A stretch of DNA of 64,000 bases. It comes from Doryteuthis pealeii. Taxonomy: Eukaryota; Mollusca; Cephalopoda; Myopsida; Loliginidae. The position numbers were made by a program, and so were the translations under genes. Where the stretch lies: positions 80,262,917 through 80,326,916 of the forward strand of contig CM042151.1 in assembly GCA_023376005.1 (NCBI GenBank), given 5' to 3'. The first letter of the stretch is position 1. Every line of letters starts with the position of its first letter. The notes under the pieces were generated by a model. It worked only from the letters and a program-made list of their open reading frames with translations. It did no database searches and was not told the origin of the DNA. This document shows, piece by piece, positions 11,200 to 22,075 of this stretch.

Positions 11200-12690
11200 A
11201 AAAAAAGTTATTTGAAAATTTAAAAGTTATTTTCTTAATACTCAAAAAATAATCTTTTAGCATGTTTCTTTCTTTTCTTTTTTCTTTTTTTTCTCTTTCA
11301 GTAAGTATTTGCAAATGACTTAGTCAATTTGATATAGGTGAAATACAAAGTGTTTCAAAACATTGATATCCTTTCTTAATCTAAAAACCTGGCCAATTCT
11401 CATTCAAATGATCTCAAATTTTAACAGCATGTACAGAAACAACTCATAATTATTGCAAGGAGTATTATGATAGCATAGGGATCTTCAAGGAAAGGACATA
11501 ATTCCTATTTTGTTTACATGACATCTCCTTAGATTGAGCTTCTTGACGAATTCTATAGTTACCTGAAAGCGCTATTTTTTACCATCTTGTATGTTTTCAC
11601 ATCCGGGTATTTTGAAGTAAAAGATAAACATTGGATTTTCTATCCAATATCTTTAAAAATATTTTTTCTTGGAAGTGTAGCCAAAAATACTTTTTTTCTG
11701 TCAAAATTGAAATATTTATTTAGAAAGGGATAGAATTCGGCCTGTATTGTCATCTATAGATGAAATTGACAATTTATTTTAAATTCATAAAAATCTTGGA
11801 AATTATGCAGCACATGATCGCATATTTTTTTTACTTAGATATTTTCAAAGATAAAATTTAGGGCTATTATTATTATTTTTTTCAATTAATAAGTTAATAA
11901 TGGATAGTGACAGACATTTAAAACTGATCTTAACATTTTTAAGAGAGTAAAAAACTCAATTTAACTTTGATGAAATAATTTTTTTTGCATCAATTTAAAG
12001 AAAATTTTTTTTCAAACTACGAAAAAAGAATATGCTACATGATTTATTTTTTAAGTTTTAAGAAAATAACTTTTAAATTTTAAAATCACTTTTTTAGAGT
12101 ATTGAATTCATATTTTGTTATTTTTCTATAAATTCTTCGGGGTATGATCTTTCAAGAAATGTAAAAATTAGGGACGGGACTTTTTTTTTTCTTTAAATGG
12201 TAAAAGCTCAAAGCCTTCCCCCACATTCTGAATTGATAAAAAAAACCCTTTTTTTTTTCAAGTTTCTTTAATAAAATAAACTAATCGTTATAAAATTAAG
12301 TCGTTGGAAAATAATTTGGTAAAAATTTCATTAAAATTGGACAATTTCCTGATTTTTGGTAATTGTTTTAAAATAAGGAAATTAAATTAAAAGTATTATT
12401 ATTATCTCCCTTGGCAAATATTGAGCATAGCTATAATAGTAGTAATAGTAGAGTGTGTCCAGACGACAGTACTATTAACGTCAGCTAGAATACTGAGAAG
12501 AGTTCTGGGGACGTGCACCCACTCAGACTACAGTGGAAAACTGGTGTAAAAAAAAAAGAAAAAGAAAAAACTCGCAAGAAGTAAAATAATAAATTTAAAG
12601 TGTTTATTTTAACCTCAATCCAACCTTGTACCTTTCCTTACAACTCTGACTAACCTTCAGTGTTGACGAAGAGTTATCTTTTCAAAAATA
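11200..12690. other. AT-rich intergenic sequence between ZNF units 1 and 2
   Basis: No ORF of note. A TTATTATCTCCCTTGG motif occurs near 12,400 and a stretch near 12,300-12,370 is related to the AATCAGGGAATTA dispersed repeat in the reverse sense. Confidence 0.4.
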
Positions 12691-12698
12691 TTGCTTCG

Positions 12699-12887
12699 AT
12701 TATTTCCCTTGATATCCGCTCTTTAGATACATTCGCTACAACAATAACAACACAATATTTATTTATGTACGTATACGTCCCCTCTGTTATAATCAGTGGA
12801 TATTTCTGTTATTCTTTTCTGCTCTTCCTCTAATATTGCTTTACTTTAGATAAGACAAACTTGACGAAAGAAAACTAAAGAAATGAA
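12699..12887 (+). other. Putative non-coding exon 1 of ZNF unit 2
   Basis: Starts with TTATTTCCCTTGATATCCGC, close to the unit 1 motif, and ends AAATGAA|GTAAGT at 12,888. The sequence after the donor (AAAATCTTCGTTTGATTTC, then ACAAATATTTCTCC) parallels unit 1. An ATG sits 5 nt before the donor, but the phase differs from unit to unit, so coding use is doubtful. Confidence 0.45.
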
Positions 12888-13516
12888 GTAAGTAAAATCT
12901 TCGTTTGATTTCTTTGTTTACAAATATTTCTCCATTTTTAAAGGTTATTTCGATTTGCTTCGAGAAACGTCCTCTCGGAATTCTTTGTGAATCGCATAGA
13001 AAAGTTAATTCAGTTTTATTAGATTTTCTACCTTTAGAAAAGAACTTGAATAGTTATAAAAACGGAAATATTTGCATTTGAAAACGTTTATCATAGGGAC
13101 GTCTAATCGATTTTGCGCGATAAATGTACACATGACGCGTAAAGTTACAAAAGAATTCTAAAAGTTATTTTATCGTAAAAAATCTTTGTATCATTTGAAA
13201 GAAATTATATTCATTATACGACAGAGTAAAAAAAACAAAATCTACAAAAAAAAATTTTATTTTCTTTCTTTACATTTAATTTTCAGATTTTCGGTACTTA
13301 TTTTCTACCAAAATCGCTCCTTAAAAAATAATGAAAAAAATCAGAAAGTTTTGAAATAAAATAACTGATTCATTATAAAATTCATTCATTGATAAATCAA
13401 CACAGATAATTCCCTGATTTTTTGGTAATTTTTTTTCTTCAATCAGGGTTGTTGATTTGATTTTGTAAAATACATCTATGACGTCATAATTGTTAATAAT
13501 ATTCTTTTATTATAAT

Positions 13517-14802
13517 AGGCTACGGGCCCAAAGGCCAAAAAGGCTCTAGTTTTTGATTTAAATTGTAAATTTTGGGGTGGGAAAAAAAAAGCGGCCAAAT
13601 GAATGCCTATAGACTCCTGATATCACACTATTTTTTTTTTTCGTAAATGTTGCACATATTAAAGTTTTCCGTGGGTACCACCAATTTTCCCCGTGAAATT
13701 AACCCGCCCTCTACTATATTTAATATAATAAAACTTGCATAAAGGTTAATATTTTCTTAAAAATTTTTTTATTCACTCGAAAGAAGAAGCATTAAACAAA
13801 CTCCTAATGATTTGAAAAAAAATTTTTCGGCTTACAAAAATAATGCAAATTATAAACGAAAACATGTTTACATTTTTTCACCGTTAAATCAATAGAAATT
13901 AACGTAGCCAAAAACAAGTAAAACTAAGGTTTTTTTAAAAATTCTATGAAAAATAAATTAATGTCCAATTTTCACGAGAATTCCATAATTACTTACCTTT
14001 GGATGAATATATGTCTGAAATAGTTTTTTTTCTAAAATAGGGGAAATATTTTTTATGAGGTCTACTACCACCTATAGTTCTAGTTTTTTTTTTGTAATTT
14101 TGATGTGGGGAAATAAAAAAGCGGCCAAATGAATGCCTATAGACTCCTGAATATCATACTATTTTTCTGATGCGTAAATGTTGCACATATTAAAGTTTCC
14201 GTGGGTACCACCAATGCGAAATTTACCCCCTACTATATTTAACATAATAAAACTTGCATGAAGGTTAATATTATCTAAAAAATTTTTATTCACTCGAAAG
14301 AAGAAGCATAAACAAATCCTAATGATTTTAAATATTTTTTTCGGCTACAAAAATAATGCAAATTATAAACGAAAAAACAATGTTTACATTTTTTCACCGT
14401 TAAATCAATTGAAATTTAACGTAGCCAAAATAGGCTACGGCCCAAAGGCCAAAAAGGCTCTAGTTTTTATTTAATTTGTAATTTTGAGGGTGGGAGAAAA
14501 AAAAAGCGGCCAAATGAATGCTTATAGACTCCTGAATATCATACTATTTTTTTTTTATGCGTAAATGTTGCACATATTAAAATTTTCCGTGGTTACCACC
14601 AATTTTACCCGTGTAATTTAGCATAAAGGTTAATATATCTTAAAATTTTTTTATTCACTCGAAAGAAGAGCATTAAACAAACTCCTAATGATTTTAAACA
14701 AAATTTTCGGCTTACAAAAATAATGCAAATTATAAAGAAAAACAATGTTTACATTTTTTCACCGTTAAATCAATTGAAATTTAACGTAGCCAAAAACAAG
14801 TT
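13517..14802 (+). repeat. Three tandem copies of a dispersed 0.35-0.56-kb repeat
   Basis: Copies begin near 13,517, 14,080 and 14,431. Shared blocks are GGCCAAAAAGGCTCTAG, AGCGGCCAAATGAATGC, TAAATGTTGCACATATTAAA, GTACCACCAATTT, TATTCACTCGAAAGAAGA and TTTCACCGTTAAATCAAT. Copy 1 is longer at its 3' end. The terminal part recurs, often inverted, at 4.0, 35.2, 50.0 and 58.2 kb. Confidence 0.85.
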
Positions 14803-16020
14803 AAAATTAAAATACACATAGAACATTATTTTCTGGTGTGTTTACATTACACGCTTGAAGCAGACATGTTGAGTGATAACTCATGCTACGGTGATCGTGA
14901 CAGCAGTCAATGAAAGATGTATTTGATTGGCTAACGCAGCTAACTAAAATTTTTAGTCTAATTTGTGTATTAAAATATATATTATTAACTAACATGAAAA
15001 ACGGTAACTCAACCAAGATACAGATATGTTTCTCATGATTTTATACATATTCTCTAAAAAATATGTATTTTTACAAGTTACATCCTATAATAGAGAATCT
15101 GTGACCAAAACTATTCAATCACAATTCCATAATTTTTACACATTCGCCATGATTTTATTTTATTTAAACCTCAATTATTAAAATGTTTGCATTATGTTTG
15201 TTTTATTTATATTTTTAAAAAACTATTTTTAAGGTTATAAAGGGTTTTACTCAATTACACCTGTTTTTCTGTATAGATTTTTTTTTTTAATTTTCAAATA
15301 CAAGGGAACATAAAATACTATTATTTAATTCTATTTAATCATAAACTATATTATAAATTTATGTGTTTCAAAGCTCATAAAAAAATACTATAAGTATGAC
15401 AAGAAAGATGACAACATTAGTTTGACTAAGTCTGTGTATCTAGTTTTCCTCAGTTTTTACAAATTATTTTTGCATTAAAAAGTCACCATTTTATTTGATT
15501 CTGAAGAAATTGTTTCCAATGAATCTGATAGACTTTGTTTTAAAATTTCAGATGAAAATGTATCTTTCCTATATTACATTCAGTTCATTTTTAAGTTTAT
15601 AAAACTTTTCACACAAATACGGTTGTTTGATAAAAGAATGGAACATTGCTTGGCCAGAAAAAAAAGTGGCAGTGATAAGCAACATTTTTTAAATAGAAAG
15701 TAGAACAGAAAAGAGAGGCATTGTGATAGTGGGGAAAGTGGATATAAAGTTCAATCTTTTACAGAAGTAGGATCAGTTTTCATTTTAGCAAGCTTGAGCC
15801 TAGAAGAGTGTAAAAGAGTGATGTTGAACTGAGTAGAGTAAAGGTGAGATCGTGGATGAGACAGATACTACAGGTCAATCATAGTAACAACAGTAATCAA
15901 GATAGCATGCTTTTTTCGAAAATCCAAGTTCTTCCCGAAATGTTGGCATTTTCATTGTTTTATAATGGTTAAACCACTGTTTATAAAATCTTTTAAGATA
16001 CATATAGCATGTAAGACAGT
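14803..16020 (+). other. Intron-like sequence of ZNF unit 2
   Basis: Mostly AT-rich. A short motif ACAAGAAAGATGA at about 15,398 recurs at 16,378 and 16,799 and may mark ends of a small repeat family. No coding signal. Confidence 0.35.
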
Positions 16021-16420
16021 TGCACTTAGCCTCACAAGAGTTAAGAGTATTTAAGCGCCGGGTTCAAACCCTTTCGAGTTACGAGCCACATGGGGTAGAT
16101 TGATCTAACCCTCTCGTTACATTACTGTAAGTTCTTTACAGCATGGACTATCGCTAGTATGAATGCTTCATCTTTATTTGTGTACCCCTTTATATATGTA
16201 ACTCTTTACTATGTACGTTGTATCTACTGTTATCCATGTGCTGTATATATTAAATGTTTTTGTCCGTTAACCTTCGTCGGAGTTCATTATATTCAAAGTA
16301 TATATAACTTTGAACCTACGTTACAAGGTTATCCATTTCTATACTTTCTACACAGCTACGATGTTATGACTGCAACAAGAAAGATGAGGATATCAGTCTC
16401 TAGATTTTCTCATATTTCTT
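16021..16420 (+). repeat. Possible tRNA-derived SINE-like repeat
   Basis: A box B-like GCCGGGTTCAAACCC near 16,057-16,071 follows a plausible but unscored box A region, and the segment ends near CAACAAGAAAGATGAGGA. A second full copy was not found in the window, so the family assignment is tentative. Confidence 0.3.
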
Positions 16421-16851
16421 TTACTTTAAAATTATGTATTTTTGATAAATTTATATATCTGTAATTCTGTTTTAAAAAAATTGAATAAATATGTTAGATG
16501 TTTAATGTTAATATAAAAATAGATAGTAATAAAATCTTAGTTCACAACAAAATTATATTTAGTAAAAAAACAAAGTTTACGATTCAGAAGGAAAGCTCTG
16601 ACTCTGACTCCTAGTATTCCAACTCTGACTCCCTCCAACTCCATCCAAAACCTTTGACACTGCAACTGTATTTGTAAGTGACAAACAAGTTAGTCAACAA
16701 AAAGATGTTCTGAAACATACATATACATTTGTCACACTTCACAATTATTAGTGCTCTATACAATGTATGCAGACCAATTCTTCTATAATAACAGTAACAA
16801 GAAAGATGAGGACGCCAGTTTTAACAGATCTGATTATCTAGAATTTTTTTA

Positions 16852-17205
16852 TACAGGGTCCGGCATAAGTAACGCCCTTTTTAATTTCATATCTTATGGG
16901 ATAAGAGTTAGGGAATGGTTAAATGAAAATTTTGAAGGTAGATGGATAGGACGAAGAGGACCAATTGAATGGTCATCACGTTCACCAGACCTAACACCAC
17001 CAAACTTTTTTTGTGGGATGTATTGAAAGATCAGGTTTACAATCTTAAGCCAAAAAAAAATTACAGAATTAAAGAATGCAATTTCAGATAAATTTCATGA
17101 AATTACCATTGAAATGTGTCAAAAAGTTTGGAAAAGTGTTGCTGGTAGAATTCAGAATTGTATGGAATATGAAGGGGAACATTTTGAACATCTCAAATAA
17201 ATGAC
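16852..17205 (+). pseudogene. Mariner-like (DDE) transposase C-terminal remnant
   Basis: Opens with a terminal-repeat-like CAGGGTCCGGCATAAGTAAC, then jumps directly into the transposase C-terminus: GRRGPIEWSSRSPDLTP, the block containing the last catalytic Asp of the DDE/D triad, followed by NFF and, after a frameshift, KDQVY and further weakly matching residues to about 17,200. The N-terminal and central domains are missing, so this is an internally deleted, inactive derivative. Confidence 0.75.
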
Positions 17206-17646
17206 TAAATTCTAAAACTTTATATCTTTTGTAACTTTTTTTTCTTAAATTTGGTTTGATTTCATTTGTATTGAACATTATTAAACCGAATAAGCATTAT
17301 ATGAATTTTGTTAATATATAATATTAATCCATTAACCTGTGGTAATACATTCATGTTCGAAAAAATAAAGGATAATCAAAAAGGCTTTAATTTTGTTCCA
17401 CTTAAACAACTTGTATTTGTTTTTATCTTTTTGCTTGTGATACATGATGTATTTTTATTTGTCATATTTTATCTTCTATTCAATTTTGTTTGAAGAAAAG
17501 TCTGACATAAATTCTATTTATAACTTAACAAATGAATATGAGATATGCTGAATTTTATTGAAACACAAAATTTTTCATGAATTTATAATTGTAAATAATA
17601 CATAAGGATCCTGTTTTCTTTAATGATATTTCTTTTTAATTCACAG
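17206..17646 (+). other. End of the unit 2 intron with conserved acceptor
   Basis: The last ~95 bp (17,552-17,646) match the other units: ATTGAAACACAAAA, TAATTGTAAATAATACATAA, CTGTTTTCTTTAATGATATT and TTCTTTTTAATTCACAG. Conservation of an intron end across units is stronger than for most other intronic sequence. Confidence 0.55.
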
Positions 17647-18211
17647 ATATCAACTAAGATGTAGAAGAAATTCATTTGATGGCTAGACATAAATATACAA
17701 AGAACAGTTTTTGCTTTTCAAAATATCCAGGCAAACACTTTGTGGAAAAAAATAATAAGTGGTGTGACTCTGCATTCTTCAAAAGTTATCATTCAAAAAA
17801 CATTTGTACATGCAAATCTTATTCTTATAAAATACATCAATCAGCATTTTTGCTGCGTTTCAATGTGAAAACATTTTTTTTATTGGCATTTCAGTCTCAG
17901 AAGACTATAATATAGATTTTTTCTGAAGTTACTGTGATTGGGAAGTTCAATGTTTGTCCAATAATTGTGAAGGAATGGATCAGCATTTTTAGGATGTATT
18001 TAGATGATCATTTCTCCACCCCCACCCCAATTTCAAATCTTTCACATCAACACACAGATGAGAAAACCTATACTTTTGACCTGTGTGAAAAAGGATTTTC
18101 AATGAATTTTAATTTGAATACCTGAATGTGAACACACACTAGAAAGAAACTCTGCACATGTGAAGTGTTTAGATCAGCATTTCTTTTTAAAGCTAGCTTT
18201 CAAAAGCACAC
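17647..18211 (+). pseudogene. Decayed 5' part of the ZNF unit 2 terminal exon
   Basis: Starts after the acceptor with AGAAGAAATTCATTTGATGG and an open stretch beginning M-M-A-R-H-K-Y (17,676-17,912) that is finger-sized in spacing but lacks proper Cys pairs. Around 18,045-18,125 there is HQHTDEKTYTFDLCEKGF with the first Cys gone, ending in a stop. At 18,130-18,205 HTRKKLCTCEVFRSAF has lost its second Cys and is out of frame with the array beginning at 18,212. Confidence 0.7.
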
Positions 18212-19714
18212 ATGCAGAAGCCCATAAAAGGAAAATCCTTCACTTGTGAAGTGTGTGGATCAGCATGTTCCAGCAATTCAGCTTTAGAAATCCATATTCG
18301 AACACACACTGGAGAGAAACCTTACAGCTGCGAAGTATGTGGATTAGCTTTTCCTGACAGATCACATTTGAGAAGGCATATGCAAACACACACTGGAGAG
18401 AAACCTTACAGTTGTAAAATATGTGGGTCAGCATTTTCCAGCAGGTCTGATCTGAAAATACACATGCTAACACACACTGGAGAGAAACCTTTTTCTTGTC
18501 ATGTGTGTGGATCAGGATTTTCTACCAGTTCTATTCTGAAAACACACATGCGAACACACACTGGTGAGAAACCCTATCAGTGTGAAGTATGTGGATCTTC
18601 CTTTTCACAGAGTTCCAGTTTAAAGACACACATGAGAACACACACTGGTGAGAAACCCTACACTTGCGAAGTATGTGGATCATCATTTTCAGAAAATTCC
18701 AACTTTAAAAAACATATACGAAAACACACTGGAGAGGAACCCTATCATTGTAAAGTGTGTGAATCAAAATTCTCAGATATTTCTGACTTTAAAACCCACA
18801 TGCAAACACACACTGAAGAAGCATATATTTGTAAATTTTGTGGATCAGCATTTTCACAAATTTCTAATTTAAAAATACACATGCAAACACACAATAAAAG
18901 GAAATCCTATACCTGTGAAGTGTGTGGATCAGCATTTACACGGAGTTTCAGTTTAAAAACCCATATGCGAACACACACTGGGGAGAAACCCTATCATTGT
19001 GAAGTATGTGGATCAGCATTTTCACAGAGCTCCAGTTTAAAGACACACATACGAACACACACTGGAGAAAAACCCTATATTTGTGAAGTGTGTGGATCAG
19101 AATTTTCAGATAGTTCTTACTTTAAAACACATATGAGAAAACACACAGGTGAGAAACCCTACAGATGTGATATTTGTGAATCAGCATTTTCATATTCTTT
19201 AGCCTTAAGAAGACACATGAAAACACACACTGGAGAGAAACCTTACACTTGTGAAGTGTGTGGGTCAGCGTTCTCACAGAATTCTCATTTAAAAAGACAT
19301 ATGCAAATACATACTGGAGAGAAACCTTATCTTTGTAAAGTATGTGGATCAGCTTTTTCAGATAGTTCTTACTTTAAAATACACATGCAAACACACAATG
19401 GAAATGCATACATTTGTAATGTATGTGGATTAGCATTTTCACAGATTTCCAGTTTAAAAGTACATGTTCGAGCACACAGTGGAAAGAAATCCTATACATG
19501 TGAAGTGTGTGGATCAGCATTTTCACGGAGTTTCAGTTTAAAAACACACATGCGAAAACACACTGGTGAGAAACCCTATCATTGTGAAGTGTGTGGCTCA
19601 GCATTTTCACAGAATTCTCATTTAAAAAGACACATGCAAATACATACTGAAGAGAAAACTTCAAGTTCTATGGAGATCAGCATTGACAATGTAGGAAACC
19701 ATACATTTCTCTAG
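18212..19714 (+). CDS. C2H2 zinc-finger protein, 17 tandem fingers (unit 2)
   Basis: A 500-residue ORF with 17 C2H2 fingers (residues 10-478) and a 22-residue tail (TEEKTSSSMEISIDNVGN...). Finger 1 has Cys in place of the core Phe (CGSACSS). Linkers are TGEKP-type except after fingers 7, 8, 14 and 15, where they read TEEA, NKRKS, NGNA and SGKKS. Those irregular linkers recur seven fingers apart, and fingers 7-10 resemble 14-17 (D-type, QIS, RSFS and Q-type helices), showing an internal block duplication. All fingers keep Cys2His2. The ATG is inside a linker, as in unit 1, and the upstream finger is in another frame. A nuclear DNA-binding role is expected from the family; target and effector are unknown. 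Confidence 0.8.
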   Translation: MQKPIKGKSFTCEVCGSACSSNSALEIHIRTHTGEKPYSCEVCGLAFPDRSHLRRHMQTHTGEKPYSCKICGSAFSSRSDLKIHMLTHTGEKPFSCHVCGSGFSTSSILKTHMRTHTGEKPYQCEVCGSSFSQSSSLKTHMRTHTGEKPYTCEVCGSSFSENSNFKKHIRKHTGEEPYHCKVCESKFSDISDFKTHMQTHTEEAYICKFCGSAFSQISNLKIHMQTHNKRKSYTCEVCGSAFTRSFSLKTHMRTHTGEKPYHCEVCGSAFSQSSSLKTHIRTHTGEKPYICEVCGSEFSDSSYFKTHMRKHTGEKPYRCDICESAFSYSLALRRHMKTHTGEKPYTCEVCGSAFSQNSHLKRHMQIHTGEKPYLCKVCGSAFSDSSYFKIHMQTHNGNAYICNVCGLAFSQISSLKVHVRAHSGKKSYTCEVCGSAFSRSFSLKTHMRKHTGEKPYHCEVCGSAFSQNSHLKRHMQIHTEEKTSSSMEISIDNVGNHTFL

Positions 19715-20055
19715 TGTACTGATCTATCTAGTTTACATTTAAAAATACACTTGTGATACACATTAAGAATGGAAAAGGTCTTTTCTGTATGAGATTGATA
19801 ATTGCTTAAAAGAAAAGTAAAACATTTTTGTGGCTAATTTGTTTCTACATTATTATTGCATTAATTATTCATTCATTGTTTTGTTGTTATTGTAAAGTTT
19901 AAAAGTGGATTTGACAAATACTTTCAAATTTTAATGTTGATCTTTTAAACCACTCCTTAATAATCTTGATAAATTTTAAAATCCAAGTCCTTTTGTGGCT
20001 GTACATTTTCACAATCCAATAATTATGTTTGGAACTGCTTGGCATATCAACATTT
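19715..20055 (+). other. 3' flank of ZNF unit 2
   Basis: AT-rich sequence with a weak finger-like remnant just after the stop (AAAAATACACTTGTGATACAC near 19,741, resembling a KIHL-type helix end). No clear poly(A) signal singled out. Confidence 0.4.
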
Positions 20056-20059
20056 ACAT

Positions 20060-20550
20060 GAGTCAAGAGAGAGAGAGAGAAATAGACAGATAGATAGATA
20101 GATGGAATGAAAAATACAAAAAGTAAGAAAGAAACATAGTTCAAACTTAATTAGATTATAAATTGATATAACTGACAGAGGAGACTGAGATGGATAAAAC
20201 ATACTAAGACAGACGGTCAGACAGACAGACAGACTGATAGATGGACAGAAAGATAGATAGACAGACATACAGTTAGAAAGAAAGATAGAAAACGAAAGAA
20301 AGCCACAGAGATCAAACTTTGATAAATTATATCTAGATAGAACAGACTGAGCCAGACAATCAGACTGACAGACAAATAGATAGATAACCAGATGGATAGA
20401 TAGATAGACTGACAGATAGATATAAAGATAGAAAGAAAGATAGAAAAAGAAAGAAAGAAAGCAACGTAGATCAGACAGATCGAACAGACATAACAGACTG
20501 AGACAGACAGATAGCCAGACAGATAAATCGATAGATAGACTGATAGTGTA
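20060..20550. repeat. GATA/GACA satellite with a ~160-180-bp higher-order unit
   Basis: Long runs of AGACAGATAGATAG-type tetranucleotides are interrupted three times (about 20,120, 20,300 and 20,455) by a related spacer containing AAGAAAG, a GATCAAAC-like block and an AACAGACTGAGAC-like block. This makes a higher-order repeat. Minus-strand ORFs here translate to Ser/Leu/Tyr repeats and are not genes. Confidence 0.85.
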
Positions 20551-20587
20551 GAATATTTTAACAACATTATAAAAACAATTAAAATGC

Positions 20588-20858
20588 TCTTCATCTACTC
20601 AGATAATTTGCCAGATTTGAGATATATTTATTTTCTGTGCTATTTACAAGATATATTAAATGTTTAAATGGTCTCTAATTTTCCAACAGGGAAGTTAGCC
20701 GAGTTGACTTTTGTCAGTATCAGCTGGACAGCAAGGGAGTCTATCCCCTTTTCACTAGTGATAGACCAGGAAGATTGTTTTTGTTTCTGAGGTTGACTGC
20801 CACATTTACCATCAGCTTGTCACTTTACCACACAGATCCAAGATGTGCTACTCGTGCT
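20588..20858 (-). repeat. SINE-B body, copy 1 (head missing)
   Basis: Matches 25,065-25,345 over about 265 bp, from CATCTACTCAGATAATTTGC through CCAACAGGGAAGTT to CTATCCCCTTTTCACTAG and CACACAGATCCAAGAT. The strand is assigned from the neighbouring complete copy. Confidence 0.75.
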
Positions 20859-20861
20859 TAG

Positions 20862-21137
20862 TATCACCTGACAGCAAGGGAGTCTATCCCCTTTTCACTA
20901 GTGATAGACCAAGAAGATTTTTTTGTTTCTGAAGTCGACTGCCACACCTACCATCAGCTTGTCACTTTACCACACAGCTCCAAGATGTTCTACTCAAGCA
21001 CAGAATTGGTAAGAGTCAGTTTCAAGACCTCTTGCTTCTCAGAAAGTATATGTACTTCATGTCGTAACCCATCGAACCCAGAACTTGTGTGGTTCCTAGG
21101 TGAATGCTCTACCAACTAAACCGGCTCCTACATGCCC
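20862..21137 (-). repeat. SINE-B, copy with tRNA-like head
   Basis: Read on the minus strand from 21,137: AGCCGGTTTAGTTGGTAGAG (box A-like), then CTGGGTTCGATGGG (box B-like) about 35 nt later, then the body including GAAGCAAGAGGTCTTGAAAC and AAAAGGGGATAGACTCCC. This is a tRNA-derived pol III SINE. The head is too degenerate to be a functional tRNA gene. Confidence 0.75.
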
Positions 21138-21139
21138 CT

Positions 21140-21854
21140 AATCCCATTCTTTTAACAATGTTTTTTTATGTACTGTATTTTCAAATCTTTATTGGCATTA
21201 AATGACCCACAGAGGTTGATATGCCATTAAACAAAACTTAAACCCAAATCTTTAGGTTAAATGATAGTATCATTTGCCTGCTGAATTCGTTCTCAGCAAA
21301 ACTCTTGAAAATCATGACCTCAAGGGATATTTTGTTCAAATGCTTAATTTTTTAAATAATTTCCTAAAAGAATGGGGAGAAAAATGTTGGTATCCAAGTT
21401 AATCCGATAAAAACAAGGAAAAGATAATTAGCATACATGCATGTTTAGAAAGTTAGAGATCATTTAAACATTGTATATAGAAAGGCACCCCACATTAAAC
21501 TGATCTTGTGTCAGATTCTGGTCTTGTAGAGAGTCAGATAAAAATCTTCATGTTATCATAATAATGGGATTTATCATTACTCTATAGTCAGACCAGGTTG
21601 TGTGACAAATAGCTATAATGTCATATTGTATTTTATACATAATTAAGCCTTTTATTTTTTGCATTTTTTTCCCAATGTATTTTAAAAACATGAGAAAATA
21701 TATGGCAATGGGAGAAAAGTATTAGTACCCAAGTTTATATCTAATATTTTATTCATGTGCTTATTTATTATTCTCTAAAAGGAGGAAGAAAATATTAGTA
21801 TCCAAATTTCAATGACATTTTAAAATAGAAATAAAGGAAAGATTATTTAGTGTA
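21140..21854. other. Repeat-derived spacer
   Basis: Contains the motif GATATGCCATTAAACAAA at about 21,219, which recurs at 22,338 and inverted near 5,830 and looks like a SINE tail. Several AT-rich stretches repeat a GGGAGAAAAAT...ATTAGTACCCAAGTT phrase at about 21,375, 21,710 and 21,780. No ORF. Confidence 0.45.
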
Positions 21855-22075
21855 GATGCATGATGTAATGGGTACTGGCATAGGAAATGGACACGGTGAG
21901 ACACAAATCCTGGATGTGGCTGTTTGCATTTCACATAGTACTAATATCCTTGAGAAAGGTATACATCCAACTATTCTCCCTCCAGCTATCGGCAAATAAT
22001 AGGGCAGCCTCTGCTTTTTAACCTTGGTATGGCAACCAGTCTAGGAGAAGGAAAACTCTGAATTCAAACCAAAAA
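21855..22075 (+). repeat. SINE-A copy
   Basis: Head GATGTAATGGGTACTGGCAT with a box B-like ACACAAATCCTGG, body TTTCACATAGTACTAATATC and CTCCCTCCAGCTATC, then GGCAACCAGTCTAGGAGAAG. The family end is replaced by unrelated sequence. Confidence 0.75.

Noticed and set aside
16159..16464. 101-codon plus-strand frame
   Set aside because: Composition is Tyr/Phe/Cys-rich as expected from AT-rich non-coding DNA; it lies in intron-like sequence with repeat motifs.
20047..20594. Minus-strand frames rich in Ser, Leu and Tyr
   Set aside because: They translate the GATA/GACA satellite and have no non-repeat composition.
21060..21137. Possible tRNA gene on the minus strand
   Set aside because: Box A and box B are visible but the stem pairing was not convincing, and it is continuous with a SINE body found elsewhere.
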